A DNA stretch of 64,000 nucleotides from Macrosoma leucophasiata (taxonomy: Eukaryota > Arthropoda > Insecta > Lepidoptera > Hedylidae), in assembly GCA_036365455.1 (NCBI GenBank), contig JAWQUS010000009.1:402001-466000 (forward strand), read 5' to 3'. Made by a program: the position numbers and the translations under genes. Below are positions 20,824-31,424 of the stretch, in pieces (the stretch's first letter is position 1; every line of letters begins with the position of its first letter). The notes under the pieces are model-generated. The model did no database searches. It had not been told where the DNA came from and saw only the letters and a program-made list of their open reading frames with translations.

Positions 20824-21108
20824 ACTGTTGGTAGAGCTCCAGTGATAGAGCTCGCGGGCGTAGGCACCACCGCATTACCTAATATACTTGTCGCTAAATG
20901 GTAGTGTTATGCACTATCGTGTTCCGGTCGGGTTGCAATGTACGGCCCAGTAATTTCCGGCACAGAGGCATAACACCTTAGGCCTCAGGAGTGGTAACGC
21001 ATCTGCATTTTGATCTTGGTCTTTGCGTGGGTGTCTATAGACAGCAGTCATCACTTAACATCAATGTGAACTGCATGCTAGCTTGCCACCTCCATTACAT
21101 AAAAAAAA
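20824..21108 (+). repeat. SINE-A, full length
   Basis: ACTGTTGGTAGAGCTCC to TCCATTACATAAAAAAAA. Confidence 0.9.
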
Positions 21109-21613
21109 TAATTTCAAGGCCATTGTCAATACACCACAAGATAACGGAAAGATGGATTCAGCTCAAAGATATATCTTATACAAAATATAAGCCGATCATA
21201 AACAGAACGTTTTTCAACGTTAAAATGAGCAATGTTTCAACATGACAGCACCAAGCTACTATTATCCGGTGTGTGTGTGTTTTAGTAGTTGAAAACTGGC
21301 AGGTACCGCGAATTTAATAAAGGGAATCTCTCCTATTAATGTGGGTGCTCTAAGCGGCTTACAACTCCATTCACGGTATCTTTGAGTCCTTTAACGGTAA
21401 TATGAATAAGGACGGATATGTGTTTGGTTTTTAAGAAATAACAGTTATAAGAATTATGTCGTGCACCGCATGACGTGGTGTTTACTAGTAGAATGCTAGA
21501 AGAATTAGCATCCACGAAACACGAGTTTTCGTTACGTTTACATTCTTACATGATAATTATTAAAAAAAAAAAAAAAAAAAATTATGTGTCATATGCATGA
21601 CCTATGGCAGATG

Positions 21614-22001
21614 AAGCGCGCATGGCCCAGCGACTGGTGTAGATCGTAAGCGATCTGCTCGGTTAAGCACTACGGGCGCGGTCGGGTAGTGTGATGGGTG
21701 ACCGCTAGTGGCAAATTAAATGCGCGTTTCCGTGCTTCGGAGGGCACGTTAAGCCGTCGGTCCCGGTTGCTATCGATGGATAGCAGTCGTTAAACCTTGT
21801 TGAAAGCCTTATGGGCGGTTTGAAAACATCCGACAGTGGGTTGGCCACTAACCCACCCACCTCCACCAATCCGCATTGGAGCAGCGTGGTGGAGTAAGCT
21901 CCAGGCCTTCCACCGGGGAGGGAGCGCCAGGTTCCCAAAGGGGAGAGACTCGTGCCCAGCAGTGGGACGTATAATGGGTTGCCATTATTATTTATTATTA
22001 T
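21614..22001 (+). repeat. 5S-rRNA-derived SINE
   Basis: The head contains CGGTTAAGCACTACGGGCGC, GGTCGGGTAGTG and GATGGGTGACCGC. These match the internal polymerase III promoter region of 5S rRNA (SINE3 type). The tail is CAGCAGTGGGACGTATAATG followed by ATTATTATT. The 11-bp target duplication TATGGCAGATG lies at 21603-21613 and 22002-22012. Confidence 0.9.
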
Positions 22002-22307
22002 TATGGCAGATGTGGTAACCAGTTCTCCATATTCAGTTGGTGAACATTCAGAATGATGACTGATAATGATAGATTTATGTTTGATAAATATTTGATAAGC
22101 GGTTATTTTATATTACAAACAGACACTCCAATTTTATTCATTTGTATGTATAGATGTCTTCAGAATCAGAATCAGAAACTCATTTATTCATTTAGGGTGA
22201 CAGGCATCTCTTATGACACGTCAAAAACAAACAAAATAAATAAAATTAAAGTGAATAACAATTGATATACATGTCAAACAAGATAAAAAATATATGTAAA
22301 GTCAAAA

Positions 22308-22955
22308 ATATTTATTTATTTATTTAACTTCTATGCACATAGAAAAGGTACATAAGACGGACTTAATGCTACTACAAGGCATTATCGACCAGTCAACCTT
22401 TGGGTAGAGTTGAAAATTTAACTGGTGCTGACAGGTGAGAATGCTATAAATAATACGAGAAATGGATACTTATAAAACAGTGTATACTTGTGTAAATAAT
22501 GTACTAAATAGACATACATACATCATAGATAAATTATTTTCTCTATTTCCTTCCGTCACATCTTACGACTGAACTCAGCAGGATTCCCATATGACTTCCT
22601 TCACTTGCAAAAAAACTTATAGTTTTAATTTAATGCTATTTTAAACGTTGTTTGCTTATAATACTAAAGCGACACTGGCATCTTAGGTATGTTTGGTGCT
22701 GTAGAGCCTTCACGCAGACGACGTTGCGGGCAGCTGCTAGTCATAGATAAATAAATATAATATACATACATATTACACAAATATATACGTACAATAATAT
22801 AAAAATATATTGATAAATAAATATGAAGTACAAGTCTTTCATAAATCAGCTGTTTAAGTGTCATGATTAATACCAACGAGTCATATTCATGCTTTATGCA
22901 ATAGGGAAGGACAGAAGAATTCAGAAAGAAGTAACGAAGCTTACTAACTATAATA
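22308..22955 (-). mobile_element. LINE 3' end inserted in LINE-E
   Basis: (AAAT)n tail at the left end, then GGACTTAATGCTACTACAAG and GACCAGTCAACCTTTGGGT on the plus strand. This matches the 3' UTR of the LINE at 41017-41446. The 650-bp piece has no convincing ORF; a 70-codon frame inside is unremarkable. Confidence 0.6.
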
Positions 22956-23005
22956 TATCACTAAGATAAAACTAAATATAATAAACTAATGTACTGTATG
23001 TGTTT

Positions 23006-23289
23006 ACTGGTGGTAGAGCTCCAGTGACGGAGCTCGCGGACGTAGGCACCACCGCATTACCTAATATACTTGCTGCTAAATGGTAGTGTTCAGCACTATC
23101 GTGTTCCGGTCAGGTGGTAATGTACGGCCCTGTAATTTCACAGTGGCATAACACCTTAGGCCTCAGGAGTGGCAACGCATCTGCATTTTGACCTTGGTCT
23201 TTGTGTGGGTGTCTATAGGCTGCAGTCATCACTTAACATCAATGTGAACTGCATGCTTGTTTGCCACTTCCATAACATAAAAAAAAAAA
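23006..23289 (+). repeat. SINE-A, full length
   Basis: ACTGGTGGTAGAGCTCCAG to CCATAACATAAAAAAAAA. Nested in LINE-E. Confidence 0.95.
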
Positions 23290-23330
23290 TGTAAAAAGTA
23301 TATCAGTAGAATATATTATTATTATTGTAC

Positions 23331-23727
23331 TTTACATCACAACTAAATACACATAAAAGACATTAAAATTAAAAGAACATCAACCATCAAAAGATTCGGA
23401 CATGAATTCCACAGTTTAAAACACAATTCCACAGCCGAAGGTGACAAGGCTCAACAATTATCGAGACTCGGTCAAACTCGACAGCACTCGGCCATTATTC
23501 ACCTAGGATTTACCGAGAGCGCTCTTCGACGGGGCGTTTCTCAACTTCAGCTTTGCATTCATTGTTACAGTAATATCGCTTTTTGTTCGACAATTGTTTT
23601 GTTTATGTTGACGTGTTTATTGGAACCTGAGATAAATGGTACGGGAGCTTGGTTTAATTCTAAAATTAATTGCGTGAAAACGTTGTGTACAAGGATGGAT
23701 TAGATTTTCCAACTATTTACATTAGAT
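23331..23727. other. Unassigned sequence
   Basis: 23440-23530 is less AT-rich (GGTCAAACTCGACAGCACTC, GAGCGCTCTTCGACGGGGCG). No gene recognised. Confidence 0.35.
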
Positions 23728-23820
23728 CACTTCAGCCAAAATGCTTCTAAAAGTTGCCCACAACAGTGTTATGCGTCATTAGGGGAGTATACACCATAAT
23801 TGCTACGCTTTGCGATAGTT
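23728..23820 (+). repeat. Family H fragment
   Basis: TTAGGGGAGTATACACCATA and ATTGCTACGCTT, a diverged form of the 11735 copy. Confidence 0.5.
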
Positions 23821-24140
23821 TCGGTATTTCGCAGTACTCATCACCATTGTGAGAATAACTTTTAGAGTAAACCTTAACGTTTTCAATAAAGCCCACGTTT
23901 TAAACGTCAAGACTGTATCTCCCGCAATATCGATTTTAAAATAAAAATTCTGTTTTTGTCTGTCCGTGCTGGAAAATTTCGAGTATTTTTTTCTTTTTTT
24001 TTACATATATCTGAACTCCTACATGACCAATTTTAGGTCTCTACGACCAAGGTTTTGCCAAATATTGTAAAGTAATGTAAACTTCAACGCTACGTGCTAT
24101 AGGTATGATTTGTGGTTCTATCAGAATCAGAATCAAAATC

Positions 24141-24431
24141 AACGTAACTTCACGCCTGTAATCCCCGAAGGGGTAGGCAGAGGTAAATGCAAACACCCAC
24201 GATTCGCCGGTTACGTTTTGGCCCATGTAACAGGTGGCGAGCCTGTTGACATCTCCGGGCACATTACCAAACTTTGAGGTACTGGGAAATTTCCAGAAAA
24301 TGGAAAAATCCCAATAGAACCAGAGATAAAGGCTTTTTCACCATTATCTCTGATAACCCCCTACCCGGGAATCGAACCCAGGACCTCAGCGTAGTAGTAG
24401 TGGCCTGCTACCACTAGGCTACCGAGGCAGT
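24141..24431 (-). repeat. SINE-C, full length
   Basis: Minus strand: TAGCCTAGTGGTAGCAGGCC (box A), CTGGGTTCGATTCCCGGG (box B), tail CCCCTTCGGGGATTACAGGC ending GTGAAGTTACG. Confidence 0.95.
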
Positions 24432-24508
24432 TGAAGAATCAGAATCAGAAACTCATTTATTCATTTAGGGTGACAGGCACCTCTCATGACACGTCAAAAA
24501 CAAACAAT

Positions 24509-24675
24509 ATGGGGTTCTTCAAAAATGGCGTCAAAAGAGTCCTTCAGGGCTGGCAGCGCGTTGGCAACTCCCCTGGTGTTGCAAATGTCCATAGGCGACG
24601 GTGACCACTTACCATCAGGTGGCCCGTCTGCTTGTCTGTCAACTTAATGACATAAAAAAAAAAAAAAAAAAAAAA
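24509..24675 (+). repeat. Lepidopteran SINE 3' half (SINE-D)
   Basis: GCGCGTTGGCAACTCCCCTG, GGCGACGGTGACCACTTACC, ATCAGGTGGCCCGTCTGCTT then poly(A) of about 20. The uninterrupted host sequence is at about 22228. Confidence 0.85.
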
Positions 24676-25037
24676 CAAAATAAATTAAAGTGAATAACAA
24701 TTGATATACATGTCAAACAAGATAAAAAATATATGTAGTCAAGAATATCACTAAGATAAAACTAAATGTCATAAACTAATGTAAAAAGTATATCAGTAGA
24801 ATGTCTCATTTCCCCTTTACAAACTGATAACAAAGAGTAAAAGAAAAGAAACAGAGTACTTCTTTGTCATTCCCCGGCAAAGTTCCAAAGGCCAATATGA
24901 TCTGAGAAAAACTTGCCGGAAAAAACTCAGTCGGCTCTTTTAAAAATATCTCTTAGGCATATTTTTACAATTTTCCATAATTTAAACAAGCTTAAAATTA
25001 ACAATATAATATCAACATCACACTTTAATTATTACAT

Positions 25038-25202
25038 TTAACACCCTTGTGGAGCTAGATCAGTATTTAGCCAAACATTTATATCCTTGAGATAGTCCTC
25101 GAGTTTATAGTAAGCCTTTTTACATAGAGTGCGTTTAATTAATGCTTTGAATTTACTATCGGTGAGTTCAGCGATCCCGGATGACATCTTGTTATAAACA
25201 AG
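25038..25202 (-). pseudogene. LINE-E polyprotein, C-terminal fragment
   Basis: 55 codons ending TAA: ELTDSKFKALIKRTL, KKAYYKLEDYLKD, then stop. The pattern FK..K..L..KAYY..-DYL is the usual C-terminal end of jockey-related LINE RT proteins. Confidence 0.7.
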
Positions 25203-25392
25203 CTACGATCTACGAGCTACGATCCAACGTTCTGCGAGTGCTACGAGCTTCCATACTATGCGGTATGCGGACACTTCACTACTATGTACCTACTATCGGA
25301 TTAGAAAAGTTACAACCATGTGACGTCGCATAACATAACGTCGCCTCGGCTCCCCAGCAGTTGGTTTGACCGAAATCAATATAATATTAACA

Positions 25393-25495
25393 TAACGTAA
25401 CTTCACGCCTATAGTCTCCGAAGGGGTAGGCATAGATAAATGCATGCATTCAAGCATACATGCAAAAATCGCGTTTCACCGGTTACGTTTATGTT
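25393..25495 (-). repeat. SINE-C, 3' part
   Basis: AACTTCACGCCTATAGTCTC, CGAAGGGGTAGGCATAG, CATGCATTCAAGCATACATG. Confidence 0.8.
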
Positions 25496-25740
25496 TTTTA
25501 TAATAAAACATTAATGAAAATAAAAATTAAAGATTTTGAAAAAAAAAACCTGTTTGAATGTATCGATATTTTATAGTTATTATAGAATTATTTTCCTCAC
25601 CATTAAGAATGGAAGAGTTTTTTTAAGATGACTAGAAAACATTATAAGATTTACATGAACAAACAAACAAGATAATTACATTAAGGCATACGTTTTAATG
25701 TGCAGAAATTAACGTTTTTTTCCAAACAGTAATGTTTTTA

Positions 25741-26097
25741 ACGTTTTCGTAGGTTTTCGCGAGCTTCATACATTGTAGAAATTAAACTTGCGGATTTTGT
25801 CGCGTATACAACACTCCCAAACTTCTTCATACACCCGACGTCTTGGTCGCTTTCCAGCTACCGTGGTCACGGAGTGACTAATTCGACGATGTTCAGCCTG
25901 GTCTTATATAGCTGAGACAGAACACAACCCTAGTGCGATGTAAACTACTAGTGGCGCCATCTATCGAGAAATTACTGAAAACTAAGTTGCCATGTTATGC
26001 TAGCGCCACCTGTTTCTAAGATGTCTGGCATAACGGTCCGGATTCACGCAAAAGTTACGAACCGTATCTCGTGGAGTTTGGGAGTGTTGTATACGCG
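25741..26097 (+). mobile_element. Penelope-like element, second subfamily, partial
   Basis: AACGTTTTCGTAGGTTTTCG, GAGCTTCATACATTGTAG, CGCGTATACAACACTCCC and GGTCGCTTTCCAGCTACCG. The inverted end GTTGTATACGCGAGAAA abuts a GTTCCG fragment at about 26098. Confidence 0.7.
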
Positions 26098-26592
26098 AGA
26101 AATTTTGCCATATCCATCTGTCCGTCTGTTTGTAGATTATTAGTACTAGAAATGTATAACTTGGCACAATTGTATATAACTAGGTATTCGGAAAAAATCG
26201 TGCTAAAAAATTAAAAAAAAATATTCTGGGTTACTTAAAAACGTAGTGTGAGTGTAATTTTTTTCTTAACGCACCTCATATTAAGGGGTATTGTTAGATA
26301 TGTTATTAAAAATATTGAGAGTTCAAGAAAACCATTTCTCATTCAAGGGAATAGTTTGTAAATATTAAGCTTTAAAGTGCAAAATGATGTTAGACTCAAG
26401 TGTTCCCCCACCATCTTTACCAGCCAGGCGGTGGTATTTGGACTCGTGAAAAAATCATGGTGATAAGATATAATATGTAATACGAGTATAACAAATTTTA
26501 TGAGTACCTAATAAGCGATCTACTTTCGTAATGTACTTTGAAAACGCAACCGTACATTGCGCTTGGCCCGACTCGCACTTTCCCGGTTTTTT
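26098..26592 (+). repeat. GTTCCG repeat, 5'-truncated
   Basis: CCATCTGTCCGTCTGTTTG near the left; GTACATTGCGCTTGGCCCG and CACTTTCCCGGTTTTTT at the right end. Confidence 0.65.
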
Positions 26593-26875
26593 CTATTTCA
26601 TTAAAAGGAATCACAATATACTTCATCAAAAATTATTCTCTAAGCCGGGCAACGTGTGCGCTCCCTCGTCGTTGTATTAATGAAGCCTCACAAGCTCGAG
26701 CTCAATGCGTAATATCCTAGGCTTACATTCATCCTGCGTCTTCAAGATTATGCTACCTCATTTGTATTATAAGAAGACATTCAATTTTGTTGCCTATATG
26801 TTGCTGCTTGGCTCATCTGTTATCTCTAAAGAGGTATTCATATTTGTTACATCAAAATCATATCAGAGAAGCAAG

Positions 26876-26938
26876 TTCTCAATAATAAAAGAAGCAAGTT
26901 AATGAATTTTGTTAACTTGCTTCTTTTATTATTGAGAA
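26876..26938. repeat. Perfect hairpin, 27-bp stem, 9-nt loop
   Basis: The left arm starts TTCTCAATAATAAAAGAAGC and the right arm is its exact inverse, ending TTATTATTGAGAA. The loop is TGAATTTTG. No mismatches. Confidence 0.95.
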
Positions 26939-27065
26939 AATATCATACGATTAAATTAATATTCCTGCACCTTTTCTGTTCTACCCACTGGTTGACTGTG
27001 AGATAGTGCCTAGGAACATTAGGTCCGGTGTACTTCTCATGTGCATAAAAGTATAAATACATTTT

Positions 27066-27285
27066 TATTTACAGTAATGAAAGTGGCAAGCAAGTGTTGC
27101 ATGCAGTTATGCAGCTCACATGGATGTTAAGTAATGTCTGTAAGACGTCCACACAAAAACAAAAAGTGTAATTTGGGTGGCAAGCAAGTGTTGCCACCCC
27201 TGAGACCTTTTCTGTCTGTGATAATTATTACGGCTCCATACACTATCATCTAACCGGAATACGATAGTGCTGAATACTATTTACT
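27066..27285 (-). repeat. SINE-A (old subfamily)
   Basis: GTAATGAAAGTGGCAAGCAAG, CACCCCTGAGACC, ACCGGAATACGATAGTGCTG. Confidence 0.65.
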
Positions 27286-27411
27286 ATTTATTGCATCTGA
27301 TGGTTTGTGTGATGGATTTATTGTCGTTGTACGAAAAATAAAATGTACGCATTATCAGTGTTGCGTATAAAGTACGACCGCAACAACAGTATACTGCGTA
27401 TTATTATTTAA

Positions 27412-27877
27412 AATCAATTTAAGCTTTCGGTTGGCTTGCTTCACAAATATAGCCCAAATATAACATGCCAGATGTTGAAAAAAATACTCAGCATAAATAA
27501 ATTCTACGAAGTAGAATTTATTTCTTATCTCTTTAGAGATAACAAATTACTGATTTACAAAACCATTCTCAAGCCCATTTGGACCTATGGTGTGCAGCTC
27601 TGGGGCTCCGCCAGCTCATCCAACATAATGATAATTCAGAGAGCACAAAACAATATACTGAAACAATTATCTAATGCACCATGGTTCATAAGAACCACTG
27701 AGTTACACCAGATCCTGAGCATGCCAACAGTAAAGGACGAAATTAACACTCATGCAGCTCAGCTATAAGCTCAGGTTATCAAAGCACCCGAATCAGCTGG
27801 CGGGTCAGCTCACAATCCCGGAAACCATACGTCGTCTTAAAAAGAGGCGGGATATCTTCGACGATTACAAATCCTGA
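27412..27877 (+). pseudogene. Jockey-type LINE RT, C-terminal fragment
   Basis: NKLLIYKTILKPIWTYGVQL followed by WGSAS, IIQRAQNNILKQLSNAPWF and the LHQILSMPTVKDEI block. This is the region after the RT core in jockey LINEs. An extra base near 27762 shifts the frame. The correct continuation (KLRLSKHPNQLA, IRRLKRRDIFDDYKS) runs to TGA 27875-27877. Open upstream to 27412. Confidence 0.8.
27495..27523. repeat. Perfect hairpin, 13-bp stem, 3-nt loop
   Basis: AAATAAATTCTAC / GTAGAATTTATTT around GAA, inside the jockey fragment just before its recognisable homology. Confidence 0.85.
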
Positions 27878-28252
27878 AATTATACAGGCACAAAGAAAGA
27901 CTAACTCCAATGGGTGTTGCGCCTTAAGCGACAAAACACACCCAACCCATCTGCTTATAGTCTGCGGACTGATTGCAAGATAATACCGGAAAAGAGAAAA
28001 AAAAAACTTCGCTTTAGTACCTCACAGAATGAATAAACGACCTCATGACATCTGGAATATGAACAACAAACAAACACACTTATATGAACTGTGGATATAA
28101 ATGATAGTACCGTATCCGTGTCAACATTGTACCAGGAAAACATAAAGTATGAAGGAACGTCCTTTGCTTTTGGTTTAGAAGAATAAATTACACAAGTTGT
28201 TACAACGCGTATATTTTATATGCATGTTTTTCTGCGCAGTGTGCAAACTGTA

Positions 28253-28725
28253 AAAGGAGATGTTGCAATAATGTATGGCACTCCGGCCATGTATTGTACA
28301 CAATATCATTAACCAGGCAAAATCAATATAAAAACGTTTTTACTGCATATTTTCACTTATTTAGCTTTGTTTGCAGTTACAAAACATTGTTTGCAGTTAG
28401 AATTGCAACTTAAAACCAACATGGCGAATATGGCGGACGATGTCATTTTGACATTTTCATTTTTTAAATTGTTATTTGATTCTCTAGTACTTGGAGAAAA
28501 AAAATATTTTATAAATACTATCGAAATCAATTGATACCAAGCATTGGCTGTATCGCCGCCATGTTGAACATGGTTGAAAATGATAAAATCGTTTGAATTA
28601 AATGTGGTGGTAACTCTAAAATATATTCTTGATTAAATTAATTGTATTTTTTTTGGATTCTGCTATAATTTATCCATTTTTTGAGGACATGTACCAACCA
28701 GGGCCGAGCTCGCAACATCTCCTTT
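28253..28725. mobile_element. TA-flanked MITE, copy 2
   Basis: Terminal inverted repeats AAAGGAGATGTTGC / GCAACATCTCCTTT bounded by TA on both sides. The interior is collinear with the inverse of 19994-20506. Confidence 0.85.
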
Positions 28726-28727
28726 TA

Positions 28728-29480
28728 GAATTTTTTAATTAAAGAATAAGTTTTACTTATATCTTGATTTTTTTCCCACTGTTATGAATATGAAGAACAA
28801 ACACGCAGTTCCCGTGGATGTTAAAATAATACTTAGGCCTTTAGCCATCCTCACAAAATCAAACATGAAAATGTAGATGACATCTGTTGTCGCCATTAAT
28901 TATTATTATTATCTAACAGGAGTACGAAAGTGTCGTACCATCATTGCCATAATCATCTAAGTAAGCTTGAATAAGTATAATCAGAAGGTTTACATGTACA
29001 TAGCGAGGAATCTACGACTGACCTAATCGGTCACATAACATTTGCATATAACACTATGCAAACTGCGAACTGTTTTGGAACAGTGAGCTAGCTAAGTCTC
29101 TAAATCTGTAGCTATATCTGCCTAGGCACGTTTTTTTTTAATTTAAATTAATTGCTCGTTCAATTGTTTTTATTTTCTATCAACTCGCCCATCCCGAGCT
29201 ATCAAAATAATCTTGTGTTTATGACCTCAGTCAAAAGGTATTAACACCACGTTTTAACGACCAAATGGCAAAGCAACTTAGTCATACTTACTAGCAACGC
29301 ATTTGCATCTTGATAAAATATCTTGTTTTCAAGCTGATTTTTTAGGCTGTAGTATTAAACATTACACCACGGAACCCTTGAAATACATACAATGTCGCGT
29401 AACATCTCAATGTTATCAAATTTCTGCCCAAATTGTACAGCAAAATCTAGAACAAATAAAACAATAATAAAAGACTTACC
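28728..29480. other. Unassigned sequence
   Basis: A very diverged SINE-A-like stretch may lie at 28795-28930. No gene recognised. Confidence 0.35.
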
Positions 29481-29700
29481 CGAAACGATTTAATTCGACT
29501 TTATGGCCGTTTCACTTTACACGCGAATTAAAGCCAAAGCGAATCCAGTGAGGGCAGAACGCGAAACATAGATTTGGTGCGAATTGTTCACGCGTCACGT
29601 AGCACACACGTCACTCCGCTCGCGCTCGAGTGGCGCCGCTCGCTTTGTTCTGCAGCACAAGCGAAACGCGAAAGGCGATTAAAACATTATTTCTGCGAAT
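29481..29700 (-). promoter_or_regulatory. Candidate CpG-rich promoter and non-coding first exon
   Basis: 29520-29690 is rich in CG (CACGCGTCACGTAGC, CGCTCGCGCTCGAGTGGCGC) within AT-rich surroundings. On the minus strand a strong splice donor CGG|GTAAGT lies at 29480/29479. No core promoter motif decides a start site, so this is inference only. Confidence 0.25.
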
Positions 29701-29702
29701 TT

Positions 29703-29757
29703 GTCAATGACAGGGGATTTTTGAATCAGAGGGGATTTTTGAATCAGAGGGGATTTT
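29703..29757 (+). repeat. Short tandem repeat, 18-bp unit
   Basis: GAGGGGATTTTTGAATCA, about 2.7 copies. Confidence 0.9.
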
Positions 29758-29905
29758 AGGCTTTACTCGAACACATCAGATTAAGTTATAAAGGATTTGC
29801 ATCAAATTGAGTGTGTCCAGAATCAGAGATAAGTCCGCGCCTGTAGACCCGCAGTCAATTTTTTTGCTGCCACGAGCTTACTTCACATACATATCGCCTC
29901 AATAT

Positions 29906-29944
29906 TGGATGGGGGGTTTGTTACCCTAACAAACCCCCCATCCA
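29906..29944. repeat. Perfect hairpin, 18-bp stem, 3-nt loop
   Basis: TGGATGGGGGGTTTGTTA and its exact inverse around CCC, with a G6/C6 tract in the stem. Confidence 0.95.
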
Positions 29945-30366
29945 CACTTAAATACCATCTCAAATTAATATTTTTAGCGATGTCACTGACGTTTATTACA
30001 TACATATACGAACGTTATTTAAGTTTGTATTTAAACGACAAGTACCTCCCGGAATAGGCAGAGAGCTCCAAATATTTCTGTAGATATTTCTGAAGTATTT
30101 CTTCTGTATTCATCGCTTTTTTTGAAGAAGCACGTCTATTTGGAAGGCGCTTGACCTTTGGAAAATATACGGTCTCGGTCTTCTTGGTGTCTGAAATCAC
30201 ATTAAATAGGCATTTTTAAATTTCGCTTTTCTTTGTCCATTGCACCACACACAGATTGGCTGAACGCTCTTCATGTCGTCACATTCCTCTGAAATTCGGC
30301 TGTCTCACATAAAACATAACGAGAAGAAGTGGGGCCGAATTTTTCTGGTCAGAAGAAAGAGGAGAC
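29945..30366. other. Unassigned sequence
   Basis: No gene or family recognised. Confidence 0.4.
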
Positions 30367-30643
30367 ATTTTTTATGTAATAGAAGTGGCAAACAAGCATG
30401 CTGTTCCCATTGATGTTAAGTGATGACTGCAGCCTACAGACACCCACACTAAGACCAAGGTCAAAATATAGATGCGTTACTACTCCTGAGGTCTAAGGTG
30501 TTATGCTGTGCCGGCAATTACAGGGCCGTACATTACCACCTGACCGGAACACGATAGTGCTGAACACTACCATTTAGCGGCAAGTATATTAGGTAATGCG
30601 GTGGTGCCTACGCCCGCGAGCTCCGTCTCTGGAGCTCTACCAA
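30367..30643 (-). repeat. SINE-A, near full length
   Basis: TTTTTTATGTAATAGAAGTGG to GGAGCTCTACCAAC. Confidence 0.9.
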
Positions 30644-30789
30644 CATCGACCTCATGTTGAGGTGCGCGCTACTCGGTCTGAAATACGAAGAAAAGAAAGC
30701 CACACTACAATTAAGCGAAAGTGATTTAGTTGGAGAGAGATTACGTTTTGCTCTTTTAAAATTGTATTCGATTTGCCAGTTTCATTTTG

Positions 30790-30940
30790 TCTCATAAAAT
30801 ACGTGGCGAGTTTATTGACATCTCCGGGGACATTCAAAGAAAGCTTACGAAAACTGGGAATTCCCAATAGCACTTACTTTCCCGATCTCGGAATCGAGCC
30901 CCGGACTCCACCGTAGCAGTGGTGGCCTGCTACAACTAGA
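30790..30940 (-). repeat. SINE-C, 5' half (old)
   Basis: TTGACATCTCCGGGGACATT, CGGAATCGAGCCCCGGAC and GTGGCCTGCTACAACTAGAC. Confidence 0.7.
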
Positions 30941-31010
30941 CAAGAGTGCTGAACTTTTAGTTTTATGGCAATGTGGCAAGAATGGGACTCACAGATTTAT
31001 TACCCGTATA

Positions 31011-31424
31011 GTGTCACCACATTATCTGATCTATCTGCCGCTTAATGGCAGTGTTCAGCACTATCGTGTTTCAGTTAGACGACATTTTAAGGAAATAAAA
31101 ATATTTTTACGGATTTATCTCGCGTATATTAAACTAAAATGATTTTTAAAATCAACCCGAAGTTTCGGTCGCTTTTCAGCTTCCGTGGTCCCGGGCAGAC
31201 TGAGGTGAATCCGTAAAAACAGTTTTATTTCAATGAGTGTAGCTCGCGAAAACCTAAGAACATATCATGACATTTTAAGGCCCCGTAATAGCTATCACAG
31301 AGACATAACAACTTAGATCTGAGGGGTGGCAACGAATCTGCATTTTAACCTCTAGTCTTTGTGTAAGTGTCTATAGGCTGCAATAGGCGCTTGGCTGATG
31401 CCAATGCGGATGTGAACTGCATAC
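31011..31424 (+). repeat. SINE-A (old) interrupted by a Penelope-like element
   Basis: CTTAATGGCAGTGTTCAGCA, then after the insertion GGCCCCGTAATAGCTATCAC and TCTATAGGCTGCAATAGG. A younger SINE-A begins at its 3' end. Confidence 0.75.
31093..31268 (+). mobile_element. Penelope-like element, short copy
   Basis: Ends are inverted (TTTTTACGGATTTATC and AATCCGTAAAAA). The right end alone has the extension GTAGCTCGCGAAAACC. 12-bp direct repeat GACATTTTAAGG at 31081-31092 and 31269-31280. Same subfamily as 725-1268. Confidence 0.85.

Larger units (their letters stand above)
22157..23330 (-). mobile_element. LINE-E 3' UTR, interrupted twice
   Basis: Tail AGAATCAGAATCAGAAACTC with TTTAGGGTGACAGGCATC, CAATTGATATACATGTC, ATCACTAAGATAAAACTAAA and AAAGTATATCAGTAGAAT, in the order seen at 24424-24830. 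Interrupted by a LINE piece (about 22308-22955) and a SINE-A (23006-23289). Confidence 0.75.
24121..25202 (-). mobile_element. LINE-E 3' region with SINE-C and SINE-D insertions
   Basis: Coding end at 25038-25202, then 3' UTR down to the GAATCA-repeat tail. SINE-C entered the (GAATCA)n tail (both borders carry TCAGAATCAGAA). SINE-D entered the UTR at 24509. Confidence 0.8.

Noticed and set aside
21614..21720. Genuine 5S rRNA gene
   Set aside because: Only the internal promoter region matches. The rest diverges and continues into a SINE tail with a target duplication.
22664..22876. 70-codon minus-strand frame
   Set aside because: Rich in Tyr/Ile from AT repeats; lies in a LINE 3' piece with no homology.
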